A DNA stretch of 64,000 nucleotides from Streptococcus gallinaceus (GCF_024170225.1 NZ_JALJXU010000001.1:248001-312000); one strand, 5' to 3'. Positions 34,264-43,436 are shown, numbered from the stretch's first letter. Numbers and translations are program-made. The notes: generated from the letters alone by a model not told the origin.

Positions 34264-35731
34264 TTTATTTGATGGTTCAGGAGGATTTCCACTTGCAGGT
34301 CAACTAGTAGGAATTGAACCGATATGGGCAAGTGAAGTTGAACCCTTTCCCATTCTAGTGACACGAAAAAACATACCAACAATGAAACATCTAGGGGATA
34401 TTACCACAATTAGTGGTTACGACATTCCACCAGTGGACATTATTACCTTTGGTTCACCTTGCCAAGATATGTCCATTGCAGGAAAGCGTGACGGCTTAAA
34501 TGGTAAATCCTCTAGTTTGTTTTACGAGGCAATACGAATTGTAAAAGAAATGAGGTGGAAAACGAATGGAGAATGCCCACGATTTATCATCTGGGAAAAT
34601 GTCCTTGGAGCTTTCTCGAGCAATGAAGGAGAAGATTTCAGATGTGTCCTTGAAGAAATCGCAAAAGTTAAAGATGAAAACCTATCTATACCTAAGCCTA
34701 CAAAATGGCAAGGGGCAGGAAGTATTGTGGGAGCATCGCTCTCCATTTGTTGGCGAGTTCTTGATGCCCAATATTTTGGAGTCCCCCAACGAAGAAAAAG
34801 AATCTTCCTTGTCGCAGATTTTAATTCCAGTAGTAGCGGAGAAATATTATTTGAGTCCAAAAGCGTGCCTCGGGATATTAACTCGTGCGAAAGCAAGAAA
34901 CAAGGAACTGCCAGAAGTTCTACGTCTAGCACTGGAAAATCAAGCGAATGCTTACTGTTTGAAAACCATGGACAAGATGTAAGGTATAAAGGGCCACTTG
35001 AAGTAAGCAACACTGTATCTTCTACTTACGGTACTGGTGGGAATAATCAACCATTTGTGGTGGGGAACTTTGATGTAAGGCTGACTTCAGAAAACACACG
35101 AAATGCAAGGGCTAATGTTTATAAAACGGAAACCTCTCGTACGATTGATACGGGTGGGAATAATCCTGACCGTAATCAAGGCGGAGTGGCAATAGTGACC
35201 AAATCATATGGCATTAGTCGAACGACTTATAATCAAAGTGCCAAAGGCAATATGAGTTTTAAGATTGAGGAAGAACAAAGTGCTACTATGTTATCTACTG
35301 GACCAAATGCAGTCGCAACACCAACTTACTCAACTAGTAAAAACTCACACCACACAACTGCCACGATAGAACAAGCTAGCACGCTTGTCGCAAGTGATTA
35401 TAAAGATTCTCCAATCGTGAATGATGTGAAGTATGTAGTGCGTAGACTGACCCCACTTGAGTGTGGTAGGTTACAAGGTTTTCCAGATAGTTGGTGTCAA
35501 AACTTAAGTATTGATGAACCAAGCGATGAGGATGTCTTATTCTTCCGTACTGTCTTTGAAACGTATCGAATGATTAACGGCAAGAAGAAAGCTAAAACGG
35601 ACAAACAAATCATTAAATGGCTACAAAATCCTTATTCTGACACAGCTGAATATAAGATGTGGGGCAATGGTGTAGCACTTCCTTGTGTTGTTTATGTAAT
35701 GCAAAATCTTTTAAAAAATATCGAAAAATAA
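34241..35731 (+). CDS. dcm: DNA cytosine-5 methyltransferase
   Basis: A 496-residue enzyme. Motif I LGSLFDGSGGFPLAGQLVG, catalytic loop IITFGSPCQDMSIAGKRDGL (Cys about residue 77), ENV motif (IWENVLGAF), QRRKRIFLVADF and a C-terminal VRRLTPLECGRLQGFPD with a final WGNGVALP helix. The long middle segment (about 200-400, rich in Ser/Thr/Asn) is the target recognition region. It overlaps the preceding methyltransferase by 23 bp. Together with metK this forms a three-gene modification cluster inside the packaging operon. Confidence 0.95.
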   Translation: MKKLTLGSLFDGSGGFPLAGQLVGIEPIWASEVEPFPILVTRKNIPTMKHLGDITTISGYDIPPVDIITFGSPCQDMSIAGKRDGLNGKSSSLFYEAIRIVKEMRWKTNGECPRFIIWENVLGAFSSNEGEDFRCVLEEIAKVKDENLSIPKPTKWQGAGSIVGASLSICWRVLDAQYFGVPQRRKRIFLVADFNSSSSGEILFESKSVPRDINSCESKKQGTARSSTSSTGKSSECLLFENHGQDVRYKGPLEVSNTVSSTYGTGGNNQPFVVGNFDVRLTSENTRNARANVYKTETSRTIDTGGNNPDRNQGGVAIVTKSYGISRTTYNQSAKGNMSFKIEEEQSATMLSTGPNAVATPTYSTSKNSHHTTATIEQASTLVASDYKDSPIVNDVKYVVRRLTPLECGRLQGFPDSWCQNLSIDEPSDEDVLFFRTVFETYRMINGKKKAKTDKQIIKWLQNPYSDTAEYKMWGNGVALPCVVYVMQNLLKNIEK

Positions 35732-35743
35732 GCGAGAAAAGAC

Positions 35744-35774
35744 TTGATATAATCTCGGTTTAGAGTGATATATA
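35744..35774 (+). promoter_or_regulatory. Promoter with the shared recombinase motif (copy 2)
   Basis: CTTGATA at 35743, then TTTAGAGTGATATATAGTA (35759-35777); TTGATA and GATATA are 17 bp apart. It precedes the small gene at 35806 and matches the sites at 9098 and 54788. Confidence 0.6.
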
Positions 35775-35805
35775 GTATAACAAAAACGAAGGGATGGGAA
35801 ACACC

Positions 35806-35991
35806 ATGAACAACAAAATCAAAAAACAATTAGAACAAATCGCAATCGAAAACAGCTACGCAGTTGAATGCAGAGGAGACCTTGAAACAAGAAACAGCGA
35901 CAGCGAAGACTTCTTAGACATCAGCGTTTGGGGCTTAAGAGAAATGTTGAAACAAGCCTACGAATTAGGAAAGCAAGAGGCAAGCAAATAA
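35806..35991 (+). CDS. Small phage protein (DUF6900-like)
   Basis: A 61-residue protein, ATG at 35806; an ATG at 35794 is also in frame but sits right against its GAAGGG. The pattern LEQIAIENSYAVECRGDLETRNSDSEDFLDISVWGLREMLKQAYELGKQEA fits a small conserved phage family that I recall as DUF6900; function unknown. It has its own promoter of the recombinase type, so it is probably expressed with those genes. Confidence 0.75.
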   Translation: MNNKIKKQLEQIAIENSYAVECRGDLETRNSDSEDFLDISVWGLREMLKQAYELGKQEASK

Positions 35992-36008
35992 GTAAGAACG
36001 AGGTTGGG

Positions 36009-36028
36009 CTACCCTAGAAAAAGGGTAG
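36009..36028 (+). promoter_or_regulatory. Short hairpin between two small phage genes
   Basis: CTACCCT and AGGGTAG form a perfect 7-bp stem around AGAAAA; no T run follows. It lies between the genes at 35806 and 36067 and may be an mRNA processing or stability element. Confidence 0.4.
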
Positions 36029-36066
36029 TCTAGACCTAGCGTGACTGAATGTTTAGGAGAAAGCTG

Positions 36067-36357
36067 ATGGACAAAAGAGAAGAAGTTAAACAAGTATTGA
36101 AACAAGAAATACACTGGGCAACCAAATTCAGTGAGTACTTAAAGCACTACGTAGACAATAACGAACGAAGAAAGGTTGATGCGTATGCTGAGAAACTGAA
36201 ACTTGCGAGTAGATGCTTGATGGATACACATACTGATTTTTGGGAAGTAACGAATGGCGAGATGACAGATGCAGAATTCGAGTTATTTTCAAACGCAGAA
36301 GTAGTCTTTCATCAAGCGATTCAAACCTTACGCTACTACAAGGAGAATCGCTCATGA
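36067..36357 (+). CDS. Small helical phage protein of unknown function
   Basis: A 96-residue protein; ATG at 36067 follows GGAGA by 6-7 bases. It is predicted mostly helical (KREEVKQVLKQEIHWATKFSEYLKHYVDNNERRKVDAYAEKLKLASRCLM). No domain recognised. It overlaps the next gene by 4 bp. Confidence 0.75.
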   Translation: MDKREEVKQVLKQEIHWATKFSEYLKHYVDNNERRKVDAYAEKLKLASRCLMDTHTDFWEVTNGEMTDAEFELFSNAEVVFHQAIQTLRYYKENRS

Positions 36358-36569
36358 TAAAACGACAAAAGATCAAGGAAGAACAACTCGCAAAGTACCC
36401 CATAGGGACAAAAGTAAAATTAGTCGAAATGACAGATAGTCAAGCTCCCCCAAATGGTACAATCGGTACAGTTCATGGTGTAGATGATATTGGGGCATTA
36501 CTTGTTCGGTGGGAGAATGGTAGTCGATTAAATGTGCTTTACGGCATTGATAAAGTAGAAAAAGTCTAG
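36354..36569 (+). CDS. DUF4314 domain protein
   Basis: A 71-residue protein starting with ATGA overlapping the preceding stop. The core YPIGTKVKLVEMTDSQAPPNGTIGTVHGVDDIGALLVRWENGSRLNVLYGIDKVEKV is a DUF4314 SH3-like barrel, common in phages of this group next to the large terminase. Role unknown. Confidence 0.87.
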   Translation: MIKRQKIKEEQLAKYPIGTKVKLVEMTDSQAPPNGTIGTVHGVDDIGALLVRWENGSRLNVLYGIDKVEKV

Positions 36570-36635
36570 TTGTTGATTTAGAAAGAAGGTCGCTATATGC
36601 GGCCTATTTTGATACACAAAATGGAGGTGAGATAA

Positions 36636-38228
36636 GTGGCAACATACAAACCAACCAAATTTAAACTAAAAACATCCAAGTATAACGAAACTTTGGCAGA
36701 CTATGCTGTAAATTTTATTGAATGCTTATCTCATACGAAAGGAACATGGGCAGGAAAACCATTCAAGTTACTAGACTGGCAAGAACAAATTATTCGTGAT
36801 TTGTTTGGTGTAGTTAAACCAGACGGACATCGTCAATTTAACACTGCTTATATTGAGATTCCTAAGAAGATGGGTAAGAGTGAACTTGCAGCGGCTGTTG
36901 CACTGCTTCTTTGTTGTGGAGATGGAGAAGAACGTGCAGAAGTCTATGGCTGTGCAGCTGACAGACAACAAGCCACCATCGTTTTTGATGTAGCTGCTGA
37001 TATGGTGCGAATGTGTCCAGCACTTAATAAACGAGTGAAGATTCTAGCTTCGCAAAAACGTATTATTTACTTACCTACTAATAGTTTTTATCAAGTACTA
37101 TCAGCCGAAGCCTACTCCAAACATGGCTTTAATATTCACGGGGTAGTCTTTGATGAACTGCATACTCAACCAAACAGAAAGCTCTTTGATGTGATGACAA
37201 AAGGAAGTGGAGATGCACGTACTCAGCCACTTTATTTTTTAATCACAACAGCTGGGACAGATACCAATTCTATCTGTTATGAAACCCATCAGAAGGCTAA
37301 AGACATTATGAGCGGACGTAAAATAGACCCAACCTTTTATCCAGTCATTTATGGTGCTGATGAGAATGATGACTGGACAGATCCAAAAGTATGGAAGAAA
37401 GCTAACCCATCGCTTGGTGTGACGGTAGCACTTGAAAAAGTACAAGTTGCCTGTGAATCGGCAAAACAAAACCCTGCAGAAGAAAATTCATTCAGACAAC
37501 TAAGACTCAATCAATGGGTGAAACAATCGGTGCGTTGGATGCCGATGGAGAAATGGGATAATTGTTCGTTTAGTGTGAATGCTGAAGAGTTGAAAGGGAG
37601 AGTTTGTTATGGTGGCTTGGACTTATCTTCTACAACGGATATGACAGCTTTTGTGTTGGTCTTTCCACCACTTGACGAAGAAGATAAATTCATCGTCCTA
37701 CCTTACTTTTGGATTCCAGAAGATACGCTTGAACTACGTGTTAGACGAGACCATGTACCGTATGATTTATGGCAAAAACAAGGCCACTTAATGACAACAG
37801 AGGGGAATGTTGTTCACTACGGATTTATCGAACAGTTTATTGAGAAACTAGGTGAGCAGTTTAATATTCGTGAGATTGCTTTTGACAGATGGGGAGCCGT
37901 TCAGATGGTGCAAAATTTAGAGGGCATGGGTTTTACTGTTGTACCGTTTGGACAAGGATTTAAAGATATGAGTCCACCAACAAAAGAACTCATGAAACTA
38001 ACCCTTGAAGAAAAACTTGTACATGGTGGACACCCAGTTCTTCGTTGGAATATGGATAATATTTTTATTCGTACAGACCCAGCAGGAAACATCAAAGCAG
38101 ATAAAGAGAAATCAACGGAGAAGATTGATGGTGCGATTGCGACCATTATGGTGTTAGACCGTGCAATCAGATGTGGTAATGTAAATACTGAGAGTGTTTA
38201 TGATTCTCGTGGTGTGTTGTTTCTATGA
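36636..38228 (+). CDS. Large terminase subunit (phage packaging ATPase)
   Basis: A 530-residue enzyme; GTG start 8 bases after GGAGG. ATPase Walker A region YIEIPKKMGKSELAAAVALLL (about residue 72), Walker B GVVFDELHTQ (about 170), coupling motif LITTAGT and a nuclease domain with YGGLDLSSTTDMTAFVLV (about 327) and a C-terminal ..EKIDGAIATIMVLDRA with the last acidic residue. It cuts concatemers and pumps DNA into proheads. It is intact. The Fic gene cassette lies between it and the portal gene. Confidence 0.95.
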   Translation: MATYKPTKFKLKTSKYNETLADYAVNFIECLSHTKGTWAGKPFKLLDWQEQIIRDLFGVVKPDGHRQFNTAYIEIPKKMGKSELAAAVALLLCCGDGEERAEVYGCAADRQQATIVFDVAADMVRMCPALNKRVKILASQKRIIYLPTNSFYQVLSAEAYSKHGFNIHGVVFDELHTQPNRKLFDVMTKGSGDARTQPLYFLITTAGTDTNSICYETHQKAKDIMSGRKIDPTFYPVIYGADENDDWTDPKVWKKANPSLGVTVALEKVQVACESAKQNPAEENSFRQLRLNQWVKQSVRWMPMEKWDNCSFSVNAEELKGRVCYGGLDLSSTTDMTAFVLVFPPLDEEDKFIVLPYFWIPEDTLELRVRRDHVPYDLWQKQGHLMTTEGNVVHYGFIEQFIEKLGEQFNIREIAFDRWGAVQMVQNLEGMGFTVVPFGQGFKDMSPPTKELMKLTLEEKLVHGGHPVLRWNMDNIFIRTDPAGNIKADKEKSTEKIDGAIATIMVLDRAIRCGNVNTESVYDSRGVLFL

Positions 38229-38230
38229 AA

Positions 38231-38297
38231 TATTGTTCCGTTAAACAAAAAATATTATTCCGATAAACTAGGTATTGTTCCGTTATTATGGTATAAT
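38231..38297 (+). promoter_or_regulatory. Fic gene promoter with three direct repeats
   Basis: TATTGTTCCGTTA at 38231 and 38273 and TATTATTCCGATA at 38253 are spaced 22 and 20 bp; a TATAAT -10 lies at 38292-38297, so the last repeat overlaps the -35 zone. This is a likely operator. Confidence 0.65.
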
Positions 38298-38319
38298 ATA
38301 CTAGAAAGTAGGTGATAGT

Positions 38320-39210
38320 ATGTATATGACGGTAAAACAAGCGTCCAATAAATGGGGAATTTCTGAGCGTAGAATTCGTACATTGTGTTCCCAAGGGAAA
38401 ATAGATGGAGCATTTCAAGAAGGACGTGGTTGGAAAATACCTATAGATGCAGTTAAACCAGCTGATGGTCGAGTGAAGAAAACAAAGAGTTTATTGCCAC
38501 TGATTGAAGAAAAGTTGCAATTATTAAAAGAAAAGAGACCATTGACTGCTGGAGAAGTGGCTCGATTAAATGAAGAGTTCTTAGTTGAATTTACTTATAA
38601 TTCAAATGCTATTGAAGGCAATACGCTAACGCTTAGAGAAACCGATATGGTTCTGCGTGGATTAACTATTGATCAAAAACCATTAAAAGACCATATGGAA
38701 GCAATCGGTCATAAAGAAGCCTTTGAATACGTTAGTAGTCTTGTAGGACGAGTTGAACAGTTATCAGAAAGAGTGATTAAAGATATTCATTATTTAGTTC
38801 TATCTGATAAAAAAGATGACCGTGGTATTTATAGAAAAATCCCAGTTCGAATTATGGGGGCTGCTCATGAACCGGTTCAACCTTATTTGATTCAGCCTAA
38901 AATGGAAAATTTATTAGTAGACCTTAATAGTAGTAATGAGAATATTGTTACAAAACTTGCACGATTTCATATAGAATTTGAAAGTATTCATCCATTTATT
39001 GACGGAAATGGTAGAACAGGTAGATTGTTAGTGAATTTAGAACTGATGAAAGCAGGCTATCCTCCGATTGATATTAAATTTACAGATAGAGTAAAATACT
39101 ACCAAGCATTTGATGAGTATCATGTTAAAGGTAATCTGTCAGCTATGGAAGATTTATTCGCAAAGTATATAAATGAAAGATTAGATTTATATTTATCTAT
39201 TTTAGATTAG
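38320..39210 (+). CDS. Fic family AMPylator-like protein with N-terminal HTH
   Basis: A 296-residue protein. Residues 1-50 are a MerR/excisionase-like helix-turn-helix (MTVKQASNKWGISERRIRTLCSQGKI..GRGWKIP). Residues about 85-100 contain the inhibitory motif SNAIEG (S-x3-E-G), placing it in the class with an N-terminal inhibitory helix. The catalytic Fic motif HPFIDGNGRTGRL is complete (about residue 225). Fic enzymes transfer AMP or other groups to target proteins; the target is unknown. The HTH may bind the repeats upstream and control the gene. It has its own promoter and terminator and is inserted between the large terminase and portal genes, hence probably a cargo (moron) gene. Confidence 0.92.
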   Translation: MYMTVKQASNKWGISERRIRTLCSQGKIDGAFQEGRGWKIPIDAVKPADGRVKKTKSLLPLIEEKLQLLKEKRPLTAGEVARLNEEFLVEFTYNSNAIEGNTLTLRETDMVLRGLTIDQKPLKDHMEAIGHKEAFEYVSSLVGRVEQLSERVIKDIHYLVLSDKKDDRGIYRKIPVRIMGAAHEPVQPYLIQPKMENLLVDLNSSNENIVTKLARFHIEFESIHPFIDGNGRTGRLLVNLELMKAGYPPIDIKFTDRVKYYQAFDEYHVKGNLSAMEDLFAKYINERLDLYLSILD

Positions 39211-39214
39211 AAAG

Positions 39215-39239
39215 AGCATCTCAACCGAGGTGCTTTTTT
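39215..39239 (+). terminator. Terminator after the Fic gene
   Basis: AGCATCTC-AACC-GAGGTGCT forms an 8-bp stem with one G-U pair, followed by TTTTT. Confidence 0.9.
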
Positions 39240-39270
39240 CATACTCAAAAGTTAGAAAGGAGAAACTGAA

Positions 39271-40545
39271 ATGGGAATGTTTGAACGACTCTTTAAATCA
39301 AGAGATAAGCCACAAAATAGGCTACAAGGAACTAGCTATCACTTTTTAAGTGGAATTAGCTCCAGTGGTAGCAGAGTCAATGAAAAGACAGCTATGCAGA
39401 TGACGGCTGTCTATTCTTGTGTGCGTATTTTATCTGAAACGCTCGCTAGCCTACCACTTCATGTATTTGAATATACAGATAAAGGGACTGCAAAAGCGGT
39501 TAGTCATCCACTCTATACGGTACTCCATGATGAACCAAATAAAGAAATGACCAGTTTTATCTTTCGAGAAACCTTGATGACGCATTTGTTGTTATGGGGG
39601 AACGCCTACGCTCAAATTATTCGTAACGGTAAAGGAGAAGTCATGGCACTTTATCCACTGATGCCAGATAGAATGAAAGTAGATAGAGATGAATTTGGTC
39701 AGCTTTATTATGAGTATATGTTGAATGATAGCGACGCTACATCAAAAGGTAGTGGTGCGGTAAAGTTATCGCCAACGGATGTCCTCCATATACCAGGTTT
39801 AGGATTTGATGGGCTTGTAGGTTATAGCCCAATTGCTATGGCGAAAAATGCGATTGGTATGGCGATTGCAACCGAAGAATACGGTGCGAAATTCTTCGCA
39901 AATGGGGCGACACCAAGCGGTATTTTAGAACACCCTGGTACGGTTAAGAACCCTGAACAAATGCGAGAAAGTTGGACACGTGGCTTTTCTGGGGGCAACA
40001 CACATAAGGTTGCGATTTTGGAAGAAGGGATGAAGTACACACCGATTTCCATTTCACCGAACGAAGCACAATTTTTAGAAACACGGAAATTTCAATTGAA
40101 TGAGATTGCTCGAATTTTCAGAGTACCACCTCATATGGTAGGTGACCTTGAAAAGTCGAGCTTTTCTAATATTGAACAACAGTCACTGGAGTTTGTTAAA
40201 TACACACTCGACCCATGGGTGAGTCGCTTTGAACAAGCCATTACAAGACGTCTTTTAAAAGACGATGAAAAGAAAAAGTACTACGTGAAGTTCAATGTCG
40301 ATGGATTGCTTCGTGGAGACTATCAAAGCCGTATGAGTGGCTATGCGACAGCACGACAAAATGGTTGGATGAGTGCCAATGACATTCGTGCTCTAGAAAA
40401 CTTAGACCTTATCTCCAAAGAAGAAGGTGGAGATTTATATTTAATTAACGGAAATATGCTCCCACTAAAAGATGCCGGAGCATTTGCACAGAAAGGAGAA
40501 CAACATGAAAAAGTTTTGGAATTGGAAGACGATACAAAACAATAA
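39271..40545 (+). CDS. Phage portal protein (HK97 type)
   Basis: A 424-residue portal; ATG behind AAAGGAG. Typical features: MQMTAVYSCVRILSETLASLPLHVFEY near the start, PLMPDRMKVDRDE, and DVLHIPGLGFDGLVGYSPIAMAK, with a C-terminal crown region (EIARIFRVPPHMVGDLEKSSFSNIEQQSLEFVKYTLDPWVSRFEQAI). Twelve copies form the DNA entry channel at one capsid vertex. The 3' end overlaps the protease gene by 41 bp. Confidence 0.95.
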   Translation: MGMFERLFKSRDKPQNRLQGTSYHFLSGISSSGSRVNEKTAMQMTAVYSCVRILSETLASLPLHVFEYTDKGTAKAVSHPLYTVLHDEPNKEMTSFIFRETLMTHLLLWGNAYAQIIRNGKGEVMALYPLMPDRMKVDRDEFGQLYYEYMLNDSDATSKGSGAVKLSPTDVLHIPGLGFDGLVGYSPIAMAKNAIGMAIATEEYGAKFFANGATPSGILEHPGTVKNPEQMRESWTRGFSGGNTHKVAILEEGMKYTPISISPNEAQFLETRKFQLNEIARIFRVPPHMVGDLEKSSFSNIEQQSLEFVKYTLDPWVSRFEQAITRRLLKDDEKKKYYVKFNVDGLLRGDYQSRMSGYATARQNGWMSANDIRALENLDLISKEEGGDLYLINGNMLPLKDAGAFAQKGEQHEKVLELEDDTKQ

Positions 40546-41245
40546 AGATGAACCTGTAGAAAATATTTTATTCTTAAACGGAACAATCGCAGAAGAATCG
40601 TGGTTTGATGATGACTTGACACCTAAGCAATTCAAAAAAGAACTGGATAGAGTGGACGGAGATATTACCGTATGGATTAACTCACCTGGTGGGGATTGTA
40701 TTGCGGCTGCTCAGATTTACAATCTTTTAATGGAGCGTAAAGGAGACGTCACAATTCAAATTGATGGTATAGCGGCAAGTGCTGCGACGGTCATTGCGAT
40801 GGCAGGGACTAAAGTAAGAATGAGCCCAGTCTCTATGATGATGATTCATGATCCAGTGATGGGTATTTTTGGCAACTCCAAAGAGATGGAACAAGCTATC
40901 TCCATTTTAGGAGAAGTGAAAGAATCTATCATCAATGCCTATGAGTTGAAAACAGGCTTGTCACGAAATAAACTCGCTAAATTCATGGAGTCAGAAACAT
41001 GGATGAATGCACGAACAGCGATTCAATTAGGTTTTGCAGATGAAGTGATGAAACGGAACGATATCTTAGATATTGAACAACCTGAAATTACATCAATGTA
41101 CTCAACAGTCGCCATTCAAAACACACTAAGAGATAAGATACTCGCTAAATGTAGCATCAAAATACAAAAAGCACCTACAAGTCAGGGTGTTAAAGCAAGC
41201 GACTTAATGGACAGATTAAACTTAATAAAAAATTGGAGGGACTAA
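40505..41245 (+). CDS. ClpP-like head maturation protease
   Basis: About 246 residues; ATG at 40505 follows AAAGGAG. The S14 fold is clear: ITVWINSPGGDCIAAAQIYNLL, catalytic Ser in IDGIAASAATVIAMAG (about residue 97), and catalytic His in SMMMIHDPVMG (about 122). It removes the scaffolding delta region from the capsid protein during head assembly. It is placed between portal and capsid as usual. Confidence 0.94.
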   Translation: MKKFWNWKTIQNNKDEPVENILFLNGTIAEESWFDDDLTPKQFKKELDRVDGDITVWINSPGGDCIAAAQIYNLLMERKGDVTIQIDGIAASAATVIAMAGTKVRMSPVSMMMIHDPVMGIFGNSKEMEQAISILGEVKESIINAYELKTGLSRNKLAKFMESETWMNARTAIQLGFADEVMKRNDILDIEQPEITSMYSTVAIQNTLRDKILAKCSIKIQKAPTSQGVKASDLMDRLNLIKNWRD

Positions 41246-41247
41246 CA

Positions 41248-42435
41248 ATGTCAACATTATTAGAAATGATTGAAAAACGTAACGAGGCATGGAAAGGCGC
41301 AAAGGCTTTTGTGGATAGTAAGAAAGATAAGGATGACTTATTATCAGAAGAAGATGCCAAAATCTATGATGAAATGGAGAAAAAAGTGAAACAATACTCA
41401 GCAGAAATTGACCGAATGCAACGTGCAGAAGCAATGGAAAAGGAGTTATCTAAACCCATGAATACACCGATTGTGACACAACCAATGAAAGTAGAATCGC
41501 AAACTGAAAATAAAGTAGAGAAAAAGGGACGAGCTAAAGATGAATATAAAGTAGCTATGTTAAAAGCCATACGTTCTAACTTTAAACAAGTAGAAAATGT
41601 TCTACAAGAAGGGGTAGACGCAGATGGTGGGTACTTAGTGCCAGAAGAATATGACAGTCGTTTAATTCAAGCCTTGGAAGAAGAAAACATTATGCGTAAA
41701 CTCGCAACTGTCATTACAACAGCAGGTAATCATAAAATTAACGTAGCCTCAACAAGCCCAGCAGCTGCATGGATTGACGAAGGTGGTCAATTAACATTTG
41801 GCGACGCAACCTTTAAGCAAATCTTACTAGATGCACATAAATTGCACGTTGCGATTAAAGTGACGGAAGAATTACTGTTTGATAGTGCGTTTAATCTAGA
41901 AAGTTATATTTTAGAACGATTTGGTAAAGCCTTAGCGAATGCCGAAGAAGATGCCTTTTTAAATGGCGATGGAACAAACAAACCATTAGGTGTTTTTTCG
42001 AAAACTGGTGGAGGTACCTATTTACCAGAAGTGACGACACTAAAAGCAGATGATGTGAATGACCTAGTGTACAAATTAGACCGCCCGTATCGTAAACAAG
42101 CAGCCTTTATTATGAACGATAAGTTAATCGCAAGTATTCGTAAGTTTAAAGATAACAACGGAGCATACATGTGGCAACCATCTTATCAAGAAGGCGAACC
42201 TGATCGTTTATTGGGATATCCAGTGTACACATCAGCTTTTGCGCCAGAAGATAAGATTGCCTTTGGAGATTTTAGTTACTACAACATCGGTGACCGTGGC
42301 ACTCGTTCGTTTAAAGAATTAACAGAGTTATTCGCAGGTAACGGTATGATTGGTTATGTCGCAAAAGAACGTGTCGATGGTAAATTAATTTTAGCTGAAG
42401 CTGTACAAATCTTACCGATTAAGAAAGCATCGTAG
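41248..42435 (+). CDS. Major capsid protein (HK97 fold)
   Basis: About 395 residues; ATG at 41248 after GGAGG. The N-terminal approx. 110 residues are a charged helical scaffold (delta) domain (KKDKDDLLSEEDAKIYDEMEKKVKQYSAEIDRMQ), likely cleaved by the ClpP-like protease. The mature part starts near EGVDADGGYLVPEEYDSRLIQALEEENIMRKLATVI and carries ESYILERFGKALANAEEDAFLNGDGTNKPLGVF, typical of HK97-family capsids. Confidence 0.95.
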   Translation: MSTLLEMIEKRNEAWKGAKAFVDSKKDKDDLLSEEDAKIYDEMEKKVKQYSAEIDRMQRAEAMEKELSKPMNTPIVTQPMKVESQTENKVEKKGRAKDEYKVAMLKAIRSNFKQVENVLQEGVDADGGYLVPEEYDSRLIQALEEENIMRKLATVITTAGNHKINVASTSPAAAWIDEGGQLTFGDATFKQILLDAHKLHVAIKVTEELLFDSAFNLESYILERFGKALANAEEDAFLNGDGTNKPLGVFSKTGGGTYLPEVTTLKADDVNDLVYKLDRPYRKQAAFIMNDKLIASIRKFKDNNGAYMWQPSYQEGEPDRLLGYPVYTSAFAPEDKIAFGDFSYYNIGDRGTRSFKELTELFAGNGMIGYVAKERVDGKLILAEAVQILPIKKAS

Positions 42436-42451
42436 AAAGGAGTGAATGAGT

Positions 42452-42727
42452 GTGATTGTTGCACTAGAAGAAATGAAGAGCTATCTAAGGGTAGATTCGA
42501 GTGACGATGACACACTCATTCTATCTTTATTAGATAGTGCTGAAAAACTGTGCATCCATGTCGCAAGATTAGAGGAAAAAGAAGTAGAAGAGCATACAGA
42601 AGAGTTAAAAACGGCTATTTTGTATGCCACTGCTTATCTCTATGAGCACCGTGAAGATGCAGATCATCATACCTTGACGTTAACACTTCGTGCCTTGCTT
42701 TTTGGTATTCGTAAGGAGGGATTTTAA
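42452..42727 (+). CDS. Head-tail connector protein (gp6-like)
   Basis: About 91 residues; GTG at 42452 is preferred because AAAGGAG lies 9 bases upstream; ATG at 42446 is an alternative. The pattern VALEEMKSYLRVDSSDDDTLILSLLDSAEKLC is that of phage gp6-like DNA-packaging/connector adaptor proteins. It overlaps the next gene by one base. Confidence 0.88.
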   Translation: MIVALEEMKSYLRVDSSDDDTLILSLLDSAEKLCIHVARLEEKEVEEHTEELKTAILYATAYLYEHREDADHHTLTLTLRALLFGIRKEGF

Positions 42728-43059
42728 TGAAGGTGAGTATATTAAATGAACGCATTACGATTTTAAAATCAATGGTTAAGGTAGATGAAATTGGCAATCA
42801 TAGTAATGAATGGAAAGAGGTTTATACTTGTTTTGCGACTATCAGCAACGAATCGTCACAAGAAACTACTGACCATGGTGTGATCTACGATGATAGCAAA
42901 ATTGATTTTACCATTCGTTACGCATCAGAAGTAGCCACGCTATCGTCTACAGGCTATCGCGTACGCTTTAACAACCAACTCTATAATCTAATGGGCATTG
43001 ACCACATGAGCTACAAAAAGAAAAGTGTGAAACTCCACTGTCAGAGGATTGAACGATGA
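42727..43059 (+). CDS. Head closure protein (SPP1 gp16-like)
   Basis: A 110-residue protein with the phage head-tail adaptor pattern: LNERITILKSMVKVDEIGNHSNEWKEVYTCFATISN..DFTIRYASEVATLSSTGYRVRFNNQLYNLMGIDHMSYKKKSVKLHCQRI. It seals the connector. Overlaps its neighbours by 1-4 bases. Confidence 0.9.
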   Translation: MKVSILNERITILKSMVKVDEIGNHSNEWKEVYTCFATISNESSQETTDHGVIYDDSKIDFTIRYASEVATLSSTGYRVRFNNQLYNLMGIDHMSYKKKSVKLHCQRIER

Positions 43060-43436
43060 AGAAGATAGGGATTGACGCTTTAGCAAGTGCTGTGATGGAA
43101 GAATTAGACCAGTATGCCAAACACAGTACAAAAGAAATCAAACAGATTGTAGAAGAAGTCGCTAAAACTACTAAAGAGGAGATACAAGCAAATGCTCCAC
43201 AAAAAAGTGGAAAGTATGCGAAAAGTTGGGCAGTAAAGAAGTTGAACGAGAACTCCACACGGCTAAATGTAGTCGTTCATTCTCGTAATAAGTATCAGCT
43301 AACACACTTACTAGAATTTGGTCACGCTAAACGAAATGGTGGGCGAGTGAGTGCTAGACCGCATATCGAACAAGCTGAACAAAACGCCGTCAAATTGATG
43401 GAAGAGAAAATACAGGAGGTGCTAGAAAATGGATAA
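43056..43436 (+). CDS. HK97-gp10-like tail component protein
   Basis: A 126-residue protein with EIQANAPQKSGKYAKSWAVKKL and HLLEFGHAKRNGGRVSARPHIEQAEQNAVKLMEEKI, the HK97 gp10 family signature. It takes part in joining tail and head. Genes overlap on both sides. Confidence 0.88.
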   Translation: MKKIGIDALASAVMEELDQYAKHSTKEIKQIVEEVAKTTKEEIQANAPQKSGKYAKSWAVKKLNENSTRLNVVVHSRNKYQLTHLLEFGHAKRNGGRVSARPHIEQAEQNAVKLMEEKIQEVLENG

